From the NCBI RefSeq assembly GCF_000143535.2, contig NC_037313.1, positions 131,501-195,500 on the forward strand: a stretch of 64,000 nt of DNA. Reading direction: 5' to 3'. Positions 24,630 through 35,599 of this stretch are shown in pieces; position 1 is the first letter of the stretch, and each line of letters begins with the position of its first letter. The DNA is from Botrytis cinerea B05.10 (Eukaryota > Ascomycota > Leotiomycetes > Helotiales > Sclerotiniaceae). A program made the translations under genes and the position numbers. The notes beneath the pieces were generated by a model. It was not told the DNA's origin. It worked only from the letters and a program-made list of their open reading frames with translations, and did not search any database.

Positions 24630-26396
24630 GGTGAGAGGTTACGATATGGGGATGGGGATCAGAGGATAGAGATTGAGCAATATGAATGATTCGTTTGGTG
24701 GATATAATGGTTAAGGGCAATATATCAGAGGTAGACGATAGATGGAAGGTTGCAGATTTTCGAGTGGGGAAGAATGGGGGATATACATTGAGAACTTGGG
24801 GTATGGGGTATATGATTCGCACCCTTTGCGCTCCAGTCGCAATTGAGATGATGGAATTCGATCGACCGTTTGTTGTCAGTGGAAGAAATCCTGGCAGGAG
24901 ACAAGTTTGATTGATATGATGTAAATTCGATGATCTCTGGCGGCTTATGCGATCCAATTGTACCATTTCATTCATTTCACGTCTCCCTTTTAGTATTTGA
25001 TCATGTTATGTTGGTTGAGGTGGTATTGGATGTGATGAGTATCGAATCGGCTGGTTAATTGTCTGATGTATGTACTCTTACTCATCATGATGTATGAACT
25101 GCTTTTGTTGATTGGTCTACATGACAACAAGATAAGAAAGTAGCTATTTTGGCACGCTCAGATGTGGTGGTGTGATCTTTAAATCTGTTTCCCAAACAAC
25201 TCTGGGTGGCAGACTAGGAGCAGCTGCACCTTCAATATGTACGATACTATTCCGAAAGGATGGTATCGTATCATTAGCTCGGAAAAGTGTCGGTGAGTCC
25301 TCTCTGCCTTACATTATCGGCGTTGCATTGCCTTACATCATCTACTTTGGTCTACCCGGCTAGCATATAGATTTGCTACTTCATCGCCAGCAGATAACAT
25401 ACTCTGTACAAAAATAGACGCCGTCTTGACATCATTTTTTCAAGGTTCTCCATAACCCCTTACTCAAGTATTCTAATGGGAAAACATAACACTGAGATTA
25501 CCTAATCATCGAGTCATGTCCTTCCGAGTCACGGATCTCGTTCACAGATCCCACGATTCCCCTTTCAAAGCCTCGGATCAATTACGCTATCAGGTTTCAA
25601 TCCGCTTTTAGTGAGATCAATAGTGGGTCAACCTGAGTGAAGAAAAGGGTGGAAGGCAAATGGGGGCTCCGGTTTTTCACCGCAAGAAGGGTCCTTAGTG
25701 GTTAATCAGATGTTGGGTCCCAGTTAGATTCATGGTAAAAGGGTTCCGGGCTAAAATGGTGCGTGGGAGACTCCGGGGTGGGCGGATACTAAATAGTTAG
25801 GTCATGTCTGGTTTTTGGTGGTGGTAATTTTTGATACCTTAAACTTCTTTATATACATACCATTGAACCATTCAGCCATTGACGATAAGACGAGTAGACG
25901 ACTGAAAGACTGAACGACGAAACGAAAGAAAGGGTTTTCAAGCGAGAAATTTTATATGCGAAAGGAAGAAATACTTGTTGTGTAGATTGGACACGCGACG
26001 AATCGTACCACGGACGACTGTACGTTATAGAAAGAGTTTACTTTGTGGAAATTACCACGAGTTTAAAGTTTCAATACGAAATAGCGATCACGAGAGTTGG
26101 GAATCAGGAGATATATACATACGAGGATTGATGATATCGTCGCCCCTGGAGTGATATTGGGTAGGAAGAGTGAGTCAATCTTTGGATAAACTTGATTGTT
26201 TGCTAACTCGAATACTAGATAACACCGCTTTTTGAATCATCGATCTTCTTCAATCAAGTTACATATACATCTTGACGAGTTTGAAACCTCATCAAACAAA
26301 TCTGTGTAGCAAAATCACACACATCATTCCGAGATCAAACGATCCATCAAGTTCACCACATCATATTACCCCATCTTTCCCACAAGAAAATTCACC
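24630..26396. other. intergenic region; long 5' leader of the F-box gene
   Basis: No gene seen. The right end holds the leader of the F-box gene, with a probable UTR intron at 26170-26218. Open frames at 24604-24975 (minus), 24686-24910 and 25172-25363 show no domain. Confidence 0.5.
26170..26218 (+). other. probable 5' UTR intron of the F-box gene
   Basis: GTGAGT donor at 26170, TGCTAAC branch point at 26201-26207 and an ACTAG acceptor ending at 26218; 49 nt. All three signals match introns in the coding regions here, and no reading frame spans it, so it would lie in the untranslated leader. Confidence 0.6.
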
Positions 26397-27329
26397 ATGT
26401 CTCCCCACACATCTCCAAGGGGAACCACAAGCTCGGACCCTGAATCCTCTGAAACGGGTCTAGAATCCAAGTTGAGAGATCTCATGACTTATTCTCCATT
26501 TACTACGGCTACTTCGTCATCTATTCCTGGCCTAGGTTTAGATTCCCCGGCTTCACAGACTGCAGATCTGGAGAGTCTTCCCAATACCGATACTGAGAAT
26601 TCTTCTGGAGCATCTTCGGATTTTGAAGATGGTGATATGGATGGAGATATAGAGGAAGAAAGTGATTGGAAATTTGAAGTCACCCCCGAGATGACTCGTC
26701 GATTATCCATCGTGCCAAGTCCGGAAATCACAAGAAGATTAAGTCTCGTACCCATGTCGATGCCTTCTCATCTTCTCCAAGCCTCTCAATCTCTCTCTCA
26801 AGCTCTGGAAATGCAGGAACAAGATGAAGAGGCCGTCGATGAAGAAGTCGAGAAAATCACTCTCCCCACTCTACCAAACGAACTCAAGTTGGAAATCTTT
26901 TCCCATCTAGACCCTATCGATGCCACATGTCTCGCTCTCACTTCTCGCCATACGTATCTCATCTACCGCGCCATCCACGGCACTGCTCTCCCTCTCAACA
27001 CCCGCCGCGTTGGACCCAATGACCTCGAATACGCATTCACAAAATCCACCGAGAATATGTGTAAGCATTGTGGTAAAGGTCGCTGTGAACTCTGGATGCA
27101 TATCCGAGAGTTCATGGAGACGGGACCTCTAGAGCGAGAATATTGCGGGATGAAAGGAAATTTTGGGGGTAAGGGAAGAGAGGGCGTCGATGGGTGTTGG
27201 AGGGGTAAACCGAGTAAACCGCGGAGATGCGGAAAACATCCCGAACGCACGACGACGGTGAGGGTAGAGGATGGAGGTGAAAATCTGGAGAGGATTATTA
27301 GAGAGGCGAGGGCTGCGGTGGGGGTTTAG
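26397..27329 (+). CDS. F-box domain protein
   Basis: Single exon, 310 residues. The N-terminal 150 residues are disordered and acidic. They contain two adjacent copies of a TRRLSxVP motif (about residues 100-119), each with an RRxS sequence of the kind recognised by protein kinase A. The F-box is at about 156-195 (LPTLPNELKLEIFSHLDPID, then CLALTSRHTYLIYRA). A cysteine/histidine-rich tail follows (MCKHCGKGRCELW, YCGMKG, CWRGKPSKPRRCGKH), which may bind zinc. F-box proteins link substrates to SCF ubiquitin ligases through Skp1. The substrate cannot be told. The start is the first ATG after the long leader, with an A at -3. Confidence 0.8.
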   Translation: MSPHTSPRGTTSSDPESSETGLESKLRDLMTYSPFTTATSSSIPGLGLDSPASQTADLESLPNTDTENSSGASSDFEDGDMDGDIEEESDWKFEVTPEMTRRLSIVPSPEITRRLSLVPMSMPSHLLQASQSLSQALEMQEQDEEAVDEEVEKITLPTLPNELKLEIFSHLDPIDATCLALTSRHTYLIYRAIHGTALPLNTRRVGPNDLEYAFTKSTENMCKHCGKGRCELWMHIREFMETGPLEREYCGMKGNFGGKGREGVDGCWRGKPSKPRRCGKHPERTTTVRVEDGGENLERIIREARAAVGV

Positions 27330-28076
27330 TCACATTCATTCGTGGTGCGTCTTTGCTGCTGATGGGATGGAGTTACGAGTTTAGATCAGTTAGTTGGGAA
27401 ACAACGAAATACCGTGTCGAGCAGAGAAGATGGTTAGGGTTGAACGAGCGAAAGAGAAATTGAGAAATAGAGTGCGCAAGTACATATTTGAATGTTGGGA
27501 GATAGATGGGTACATATTCTCAGTCGACAGATATCTAGATTTACACGCGATACCCGACATGTTGGCGATTGTTGCATGCTTTGTTTGCATTGTTTGCATG
27601 GATATAGGAAGATATGCGGGATGGTGGGTGGGATTTTTGCTTTTGCTTCTGGATTGGTTGATTGGTTGCTTGGGTGCTTACTTGGTTACATATGGATGGG
27701 TATGATGTACATGTATGTATGATGAGTATGTATGTATGATGGATGTTATAAATGAGTTAGTGAGTGGATTGCTAGCTTGTAGATACCATGAATGTGAAAG
27801 AATTTGAAATCATTATTACTCGTTGTATGTATGTATGTATGTATGTATGGGGGGATTCTTTGACATGAGGAGATTTCGGGGTGGAGGGTGGATAGGATAG
27901 GATACTTTGATTGGGGGGGTTGGAAGGAGGGAGGGGAGGAATGTGAGAGCGAGGAAATACTTTAGTTATCATGTGGGCGGAGGAGAGAAGAGTGGCGTAG
28001 CTAGGTAGGTGGGTAGATGTGTGTTTTCTAATACAGTATAATATAGCATCGTAGATGAATCAATCTATTGTGTGTA

Positions 28077-28077
28077 A

Positions 28078-28111
<34 letters not shown>

Positions 28112-28112
28112 G
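28077..28112. repeat. (CA)n(TA)n dinucleotide array
   Basis: About nine CA units followed directly by about eight TA units in the spacer downstream of the F-box gene. Confidence 0.9.
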
Positions 28113-30447
28113 ATTAAATACATCGAGATGGAAATACAATATTATATAGATATACATACATAGATAGATAGCTGAATCAAAACCAAATCTTGGATATCTA
28201 AAATATCGTATTATATTATGTTATTGTTATTGTTATTGTTATTGTTATACAGGTGGAGGATGTTTGTTAATACATGAAATTATGAATCTGATTTAATAAG
28301 GAGCTGGGATGTTGTGATGGTGGGATATGCGTTTGATGTTGTTTGGATTTGGATTTGGATTTGGATTTGGATGCGGGGTTGGGAAGATTAGGGGAGATTG
28401 GGGGAGGGAGAGAGTGAGGGATTCGGTTAGTTAGCTTGTTTTGTGCTTGCTTGCTTGCTTGCTTGCTAGCTGGGAAGTTGGTGTGAATTGTGTGTGAATT
28501 GCGTGTGAATTGCGTGTGTATGTATATGTATATATGTATATATATATACACATACAAATAGATAGATGAACAGATAGATCCACAAGAAAGAAAAAAAAGG
28601 CTTATACAAAAAGAATCTGCGCCTATAAATAGAGAATCTGCAGATAGAGAATCTACTCTACTCTACTCTACAAGTACTATACTTTATCAGTGAAGATTCT
28701 ACTCTGTCTATCCTACAAATTATCTGTAAAGCTTATTTTATCTTGTCTCATTATTTCCTCTGCAACTTATAAGTAAAAGTATTCACCTGAATCTAATGGA
28801 TAGATATAAACCTAGTTATCTAATTGAGATTCGGATGGGTAATATTATACGCCCTAGCTGGAATTGCTAATTAGTAATGGATTATCTGGTTGGGGTTTGG
28901 GTTGGGGTATTGGATATTTTGCTTGTAGATGGATTAGCTGCTTTATTACTCTCTAATTTAAGTATGTGCTAGTTCGTTCTGTGATCTGGTAGATGGATAT
29001 GGAGATGGATATTTAGGGTAATGGAAGTCAAGAATCTGGTGAAGTGTCGCGCGTCGGAAAATCGATGCGGTTACGTCATTCTTTGCGCGTGTATGTATGG
29101 ATTCGTTTTGAGTGATCTGATTGGGGTATGTGTGGGCGATCTTACTTGATGGTAGATGGCTGGTAGAAATCGTGGGGGTGTAATTACTGTATATTTTTGG
29201 TGAAGGTTTTGAGTTGTAAAGAGTGATGATGTGGAATGTTGTTGATGTTGGAAGTTGACAGTTGAAATTTGGTAGTTGATGAAGTGTAGTTTAGTTCTTC
29301 TTAATGAAATTGCTTGTTGTTTACATCGAATGTAACAGAGTTAATCTTTGGTTTTTTTTTTTCAGATTGAGGGGAGTAGTATACTCCGTATTGATTGATG
29401 TGTCAAATTCAAGTTGCTTTTGTTGTATGGATGTATACACCGTCTTTCATAGTACTGAATATAATCGAGCTAGATATATATCCTCGCAAATCATCTCAGA
29501 CATGATTTTTAAGCTGTTTAAACTCATAGATAGAAGTAAATATAGGAGAACTGAGATAATGCAGTATTCCTGTCCTGAAAATTCTCTGAATAGTATGGGT
29601 GGATCTACCTCCGTTGTTTGCCAGGTATCTAGATCATCTTTACTTTTTATAAAAGGGTATTGGATTGTTGGCTGAAGTATGTAAATCTGTGATCTTTGTG
29701 GTCTGAGTTGAGGAAACTTGGATTTGGAAGAGGGTAAATGAGTCTGTTGGGCTGGGAGAGATGGGGTTTGATGATGGAGATACGTTGATGAGGAGCTCGA
29801 GGAAGACGGGGGTGAGGGAACGGGTTAGATGGTTGTAGATATTGAAGAATGTAAATTCTAAGAGGGAGAAAGCAAGTGAGATTCAGAAGAAAGGGGGAAG
29901 AAGAGAAATAGTTTACTCTGACATTAGTAGACAATGTTTTTGTTATGTCATTAACCTCATTCTGGAAGATTGAAATAAGCGAGTGTCATTAGAAATTTTT
30001 GAAAAAAAAAACCTTCCATCGCTGGCTATAGTGATAGAATCTAATGATTAGAATGAATATGATTGGTGCAGTGTAGAGAAAAAATATATACATTTTATCA
30101 GTTAATGAGATCTGTAGAGATATTACTAGAAGGAGAGAAGTTCCATTCGGAAAAATCGTGATAGCACTCCGCAAAATGAGAATGACATGCATTAGAATGA
30201 AAAGAAAACTTGATTACTTCAAAATTGATACACACGCAATATACATAAAATATAATCCCAGGACACGTGCTCAAGACAGATCACACCGCACCAAACCATA
30301 TCTCAAACTCGTAGAATCACATCTTCGAACCCAATATTTTAGCCTAAAACAAGTTCAAACAAGAACGATATCTTGCAGCTCAGATTCATCTTTCGGCCAC
30401 CTTTGGCCTTCCATAACTCCATGAATGTATGAACAAGGACCGATAAA

Positions 30448-30553
30448 TTAGTAGTTCTCGCCGTTAGGTCGTAAGACGACTGGTACGTCTAGTCCTTTCA
30501 GTTGATGAACTTCGTCTCCTTCTTGTGCTGTGTAGGCAGCCAAACCGTAGCAA
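30448..30553 (-). pseudogene. fragment resembling the C-terminal part of a HET (heterokaryon incompatibility) protein
   Basis: On the minus strand a splice-acceptor-like TTGATAG is followed by an open frame reading CYGLAAYTAQEGDEVHQLKG, then LDVPVVLRPNGENY-stop. The order Gly-Leu...GDEV-x-x-L-x-G...P-V-V-L-R-P-x-G matches the end region of HET-domain proteins, which normally continue with a 'GE-Y-VHG' segment; here a stop comes first. No HET domain or further exon is visible on the higher-coordinate side. It is best read as a solitary relic. Identification is from memory of the family pattern over 34 codons only. Confidence 0.5.
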
Positions 30554-31707
30554 CTATCAACAAAAAAGATTGTGTGATTCTGTAGACTGTCAATGTGGAT
30601 TGTGACTTTCATTAATGAGACGTCGATGTGTTTTGTGCAATATACCTTGAATAGTTAAGCCTAGTTAATTAAAGTGACTATTTCAATACCATTTCAAACC
30701 TCATATCATTGAAGAGTTACATAATGATACGTATTTGACTTTCTGATATCTAAAAGAATGAGAATGATGGAGATGCAGCTAATGAATCATCGACTTGAAT
30801 TTTGATATTAAAATGATAGCAATGTATTTTTCCATTGCAGAACAAAATCATGAGTTGCTCAAAATCCAGTGATTCTGGCCATCTGGTTAGCCAATCAACT
30901 ACTCCCTGTCAAGCGAGGAGTTCTGAGTTGGCACTTGAGGGGTTAAATAGATTATCTACAAATATCCGTCATTTGCAGATTATTTATGAAAAACACTACT
31001 CAACCCAATGTAGTGCCATGAGACGCAAAGAAAAGAAATCTTTGATTTAATTACCCAGGTAGCTACGGTTGGATTTTAAGTCGTCGCATAAATCAAAGAA
31101 CAGAAAGATCTCTAAAGACTACACAACCAACCATACAACTGTACAACACTCAGCTATCGGAAACACAAGAGAACTAGCCTTGCAGAAATATTCTCTCACC
31201 ACTTAATCAATACCCTTCCACTCAAGAAAAACACGCTAAATGGCCTCAAGTAAAGATGTAAAGATGCCAAGGCTCCAAGCGCATACTACTTTATGCTGAT
31301 ATCATCAAAATCGTGGGAAGGACATTATCCAATCACGAGCTTCATTATCCGAGAAACATATGTATATGCCCAATCCCCAAGATGAGTTCACACTATATAT
31401 ACCAATAGCTTAAACCAAAACATACAAGCTAAACGCGTTTTGAATTTAATGGTTCAGTTGATGATTCATCCGAGTAGACATGAAAGGAGAAATCAATCAG
31501 ATAGAATGTCGCGGTAGTTCATTTCGACTAATAGACTAATCTTCCTCAAATCCAAATCCAAATCCAAATCATAATCCCAATCTTAACATGTTACGAAACC
31601 TTCTCAAATATCCCACTATTCCAAATTCCTAGCATCATATCCTATTCTAGCTCCCAAGTCCCAGAACCAGGAACTCTAACATCCGACTATCATCTCCTCC
31701 ACCAAGT

Positions 31708-34291
31708 TTATCTCCTAGTACCCACAGCCGTACCATTAAACCCCACCGTCACATTTCTAAACCCTCCATTCACAACCCCCGTCCCATTCTTCAACAACGC
31801 ATTACTCGTAGTAGTAACATACTCGCAAGCCCCACCGGGACAATACCCCCTACTACAAGCGAAATTACACAGACCATCATACAACTCATCATCCAAGCCG
31901 GGCGCTGCAGTACCAGCTCCATCGATAACAGGCAGAGGTGGATTCAGCACACCCTGAGCTGTGCATGTGCAGCTGTGGATTGGACAGTATCCGTAAGGAC
32001 ATGCGTATCCGCACAATCCACCTAAATTATCGACGCCGGTTCCGCCAACGCAGGCCGGAGGTAGAAAGGGGGAGATGGTTTCGGGGACTACGCCGTAGTT
32101 TGTGGTGCCACAAGCGCCGGGTCTGGAAGGGTTGTTAGTGGGATATTCATACGGCTGGGGTATCGAGGATGATAGAAGAGTGCTACACTTACGGACAATA
32201 CCCAAAGAAGCAATTGAAAGAGCAAAGTCCTTGATATTCTGAAGTTAATCCTTGCGCTGGGTATCCAATCGTACCATAGCCCGGTGTATTCGCCGCAGTT
32301 GGACGAGTCGGTTGTGGGCCATAATTTGTGCATGTGCATGCGGTATACTATCCTCTCAATTAGCACCAATCTTAAGCTTTCTCGCCAAAGCTATACGAGA
32401 TTCCTCATGATACATACCGGACAATAGCCCAATCCGCAAGCAAAAGAACACAAGCCTGCAAAATTATTCACTCCAAATCCTGCGATACAGACCTGTTCTG
32501 ATATGTTAAGTGCAGGAGTAGCGGTTACAGCACTACCGGTTTGGAAGCCCGTGTATGCGTTGTAATTTGTGTAGCCGTCCCAGGTAGAACAGCTACTAAC
32601 GATGGGATTTCCTTTGAAAATGATTGAACCGCTGGATGGGGTGTGCACTGTAACGATTACATCTCCAATGTGGGAACCGTAGGCTACACTTCCGTGGTAT
32701 ATTCCGACCGCGTCGGAGGGGGTATGTGTCCAAGTGGCGCCTATTGAGGAAACGGGTCCGAATTAGCCTTCTATTCTTGATGCTGCGGGGGTGTAATTCT
32801 TCAAAGGCTATCGAAACTTACCTAAATCAACACCGCCAACAGTAACAGTTACAGTTCCAGCCTCGGCAAGCACCGCAGAGTAGAATATCTTATCTTGGAC
32901 AACATCTGTAGGGTAAAATTCAATCTGAAACTGATTGGCAGTATTCCCCGTCGTGTCACCATCACTGCATGCACTGTTGTCTTTGGAAGTGAGTCGATAC
33001 CAAGCTGTGACGACTTCTTGTTTAACGGTAGCAATACCATTTTTGTAGGTATCGATCACAAAGGGTAGAGTTTGTCTCCATGCGTCATGAGTCATGCTAT
33101 CGGCGAAATTGTATGGAGCATCGCCATGTATGGAGTCAAAGACAGAAGCATATTCTTCTTCGTGTAGAGGTCCTGTGATTGTGAGTTAGGGGATGTGATC
33201 TTCTGGGGACCGCAATTGGAACATACCAATATAATGAGATTCTCCATAATCATTCCAAGTGATGATTTGTACCCATTCCGGCTGGGGGTCAATGGACAAA
33301 ATTTCTTGCCAACGGCTATTCAAAGTTGTATTAGCTCTTGAACATGACTGGTAGTTTAGCGAGATGTCTTACTCAAACCATAAATCATCTCCACGCCACA
33401 ACCAATTTTTGTCGTAATTTGGCAAGTTTGTGTAAAACCACTATAAAAAAACGAGGTTAGTAAATTGTAAAATCAAGTTATTGATAGTGACTGTGATCTG
33501 AAGGGTACTGACAGGTGAAACGGGCATCATGTATGGCATAGGGACGCCTGTTTGGTTCAAGAATACAAAGTAAGAAGCATCAGTATATGTGTTCATATCT
33601 TCATTACCCCAAGGCCATCTACTCAAAGTTAGTAATAAATCGATGTTACCAAAGGTGTGAACATACGCATTCCAACTGAACAATCCATCTGCAGTTCCAC
33701 GGGCAACCGCCGCTTGTGCTCCCAATGAAGACCAGTTTGGCACTAGGAAGCAGCCAGTTTGTGCCTTGATTGTAGTCCAATCGGCGGTATTATCAACCCC
33801 CTCGAAAGTTGATACAAACGGCTTTCCAAGATATTTATAATAAGCAGAGCTTGATTTGTAAGTATTGAGAAGGCTAATGACATTGGCTTCTGGCCAAGGA
33901 GCAGTGCCACCTAGTGAAGCAAATATTTAGCACAATCATCAACATAGAAGGATATACCAGAATATCGAACCTGTATAGTCGAAGGAGATGAACAACTTGA
34001 ATCCCGTAGTTTGTGCAGCAAGGAAAGCATTTGCCAGAGAATTGGGAATCGAGCCATCTCCGTATCCCACATTGAGCGCAAAAGCATCAATGTGAGCTTC
34101 TTGGGCGAGCTGGATATCTGCTACCCAGTTTGCTGTGGTCCACGAGGCGACATTACCAACCTATCGAGCACATTAGTTGAGAGTCAAATGTCAGATGGGC
34201 CAGTTGCACGAACCAAAAAGTGGGCGAAGACATCTTTGGCGTGTACACGACATAATGTCAGTAGGATTGTGAAGATTGCAGGAAGCAACAT
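31708..34291 (-). CDS. secreted GH71 alpha-1,3-glucanase (mutanase) with four C-terminal cysteine modules
   Basis: Ten exons on the minus strand: 34291-34214, 34160-33971, 33910-33667, 33621-33513, 33440-33373, 33315-33227, 33172-32822, 32740-32418, 32347-32193 and 32122-31708 (2022 nt, 673 residues). A signal peptide (MLLPAIFTILLTLCRVHA) is followed by the GH71 catalytic domain. Its blocks include DVFAHFLVGNVASW, IDAFALNVGYGDGS, GFKLFISFDYTGG, KPFVSTFEGVDN, DGLFSWNA, WPWGNEDMNTYTD and QIITWNDYGES, with candidate acidic catalytic residues in FISFDY and STFEG. After a beta-rich linker come four cysteine-rich modules of the form GLC-x3-C-x2-GYCP. The enzyme hydrolyses alpha-1,3-glucan of fungal walls, acting in wall remodelling, cell separation or attack on other fungi. 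The modules may bind glucan (inference). Confidence 0.92.
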
Positions 34292-35599
34292 GATGTGTTA
34301 GGCTTTGGAAACAATGATTGAGCCAATGTAGAAGAGTTTTCGCAACTTGAAGCTTCTCAAAGTATAGTTGAAGAATAGTGCGAAACATTGAGGACAGAGA
34401 CCAGCCTTTATATACAAAGAATTCAGCATACTTGGAGATTGAGTCACCAAGCCGAGTTCGCTTGAACATGGACATTACTGCTGCTGATTTGTGACTCCTC
34501 GGTGCGGAAGAAATATTCTCGTCGTCGCTGTCAAGGCAGAATCAATATTATGGTAAAATTCTGATTTTTGTTGCAACCAAGCTGGGAGCGAGTGTAATGC
34601 GCCGCGTTGCCTCGTTCGTCGATATTAGATTTCTTCCTCTTTGAGATATTTTACAGTGATGGCTTACCATTTAATGTGATGAAGATATATTAAACGAGCG
34701 AGGCTGCCTGGGTAAGTGGGGGGCCTTCCATTAGACGAGGAGAAGACAAGGGGCTGTGCCACAACACAATCACACACACCTGGAATAATATTACACCGGC
34801 GGTTTAATCACCGTACATCATCTTTTAGCAATTCGGACCTTTTCTGTTGTTTACTTGGAGTAATTTAACCCCATGGGAATGCTCTACCGTGTACTAAAAC
34901 AGAAGCACTCCGGAATTAAGCTAGACCGGGTAACTATCTCTTGATATCTGCGCTTTTCTAATCATCATCATGAAAATCTTTCCTCGGTGGTATTAAAGGT
35001 CTTTTGTCAAGGTTACAGTGCTTGAGTATGCCGTCGCCAGATATATTGTTTTTGCAACCGTGGCCACTCTTGAAGAAGCAGAAATACCCGCTCTAGGGCT
35101 CAAGGCGACAGCCTAGAATGGGCCTCGGTTCCCAAACTAATCACACCAAATCACATTTGCCAGATTCCATGAATATAAGCAGATGATCTGAAGATATCGC
35201 TCGAATTTGAAGTTGTAATGCCTAGACTATCATGGCAGGACATGTACACCCCCAGGTGCAATCTCTGTCAACTCAATCAGACTCAATGTAACTGTACAAG
35301 TCTCATCTATTTCTGTATGCCTGATTCAATATCACAATATCGTATCACTATGAATCTGCCTTCGCAGTAGAACATCCTTCGGACGTACGGATGGAGCCAA
35401 CCTTTGATTTGCGGGAAGATATCTACCTTGGTGCCAACTATGGAATCAGCAGTGAAGCTGAGCTCTCACCCTGGATATATAGCAAACGAGTTGTCTCTTC
35501 TCCATCTATAGAATGCTCTGCTCGGGTATATACTCACACCTCAATAAGTGCAACCATCTCCATCTCTACCGCGTAATGGATTTATCACTTAGATGGCCT
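34292..35599. other. intergenic region; GH71 promoter
   Basis: No gene seen. The left part is the promoter of the glucanase; the right part is the 3' side of the proton channel gene. The open frame at 35391-35576 has no domain or splice support. Confidence 0.55.

Larger units (their letters stand above)
27330..31707. other. 4.4-kb gene-poor spacer
   Basis: Contains GTAT repeats (about 27824-27849), a CA/TA array (about 28077-28112), TTATTG repeats (about 28220-28248) and TTTGGA repeats (about 28341-28372). A HET-like relic sits at 30448-30553 and a coding-like patch on the minus strand at 29670-29870. No complete gene is supported. Confidence 0.5.
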
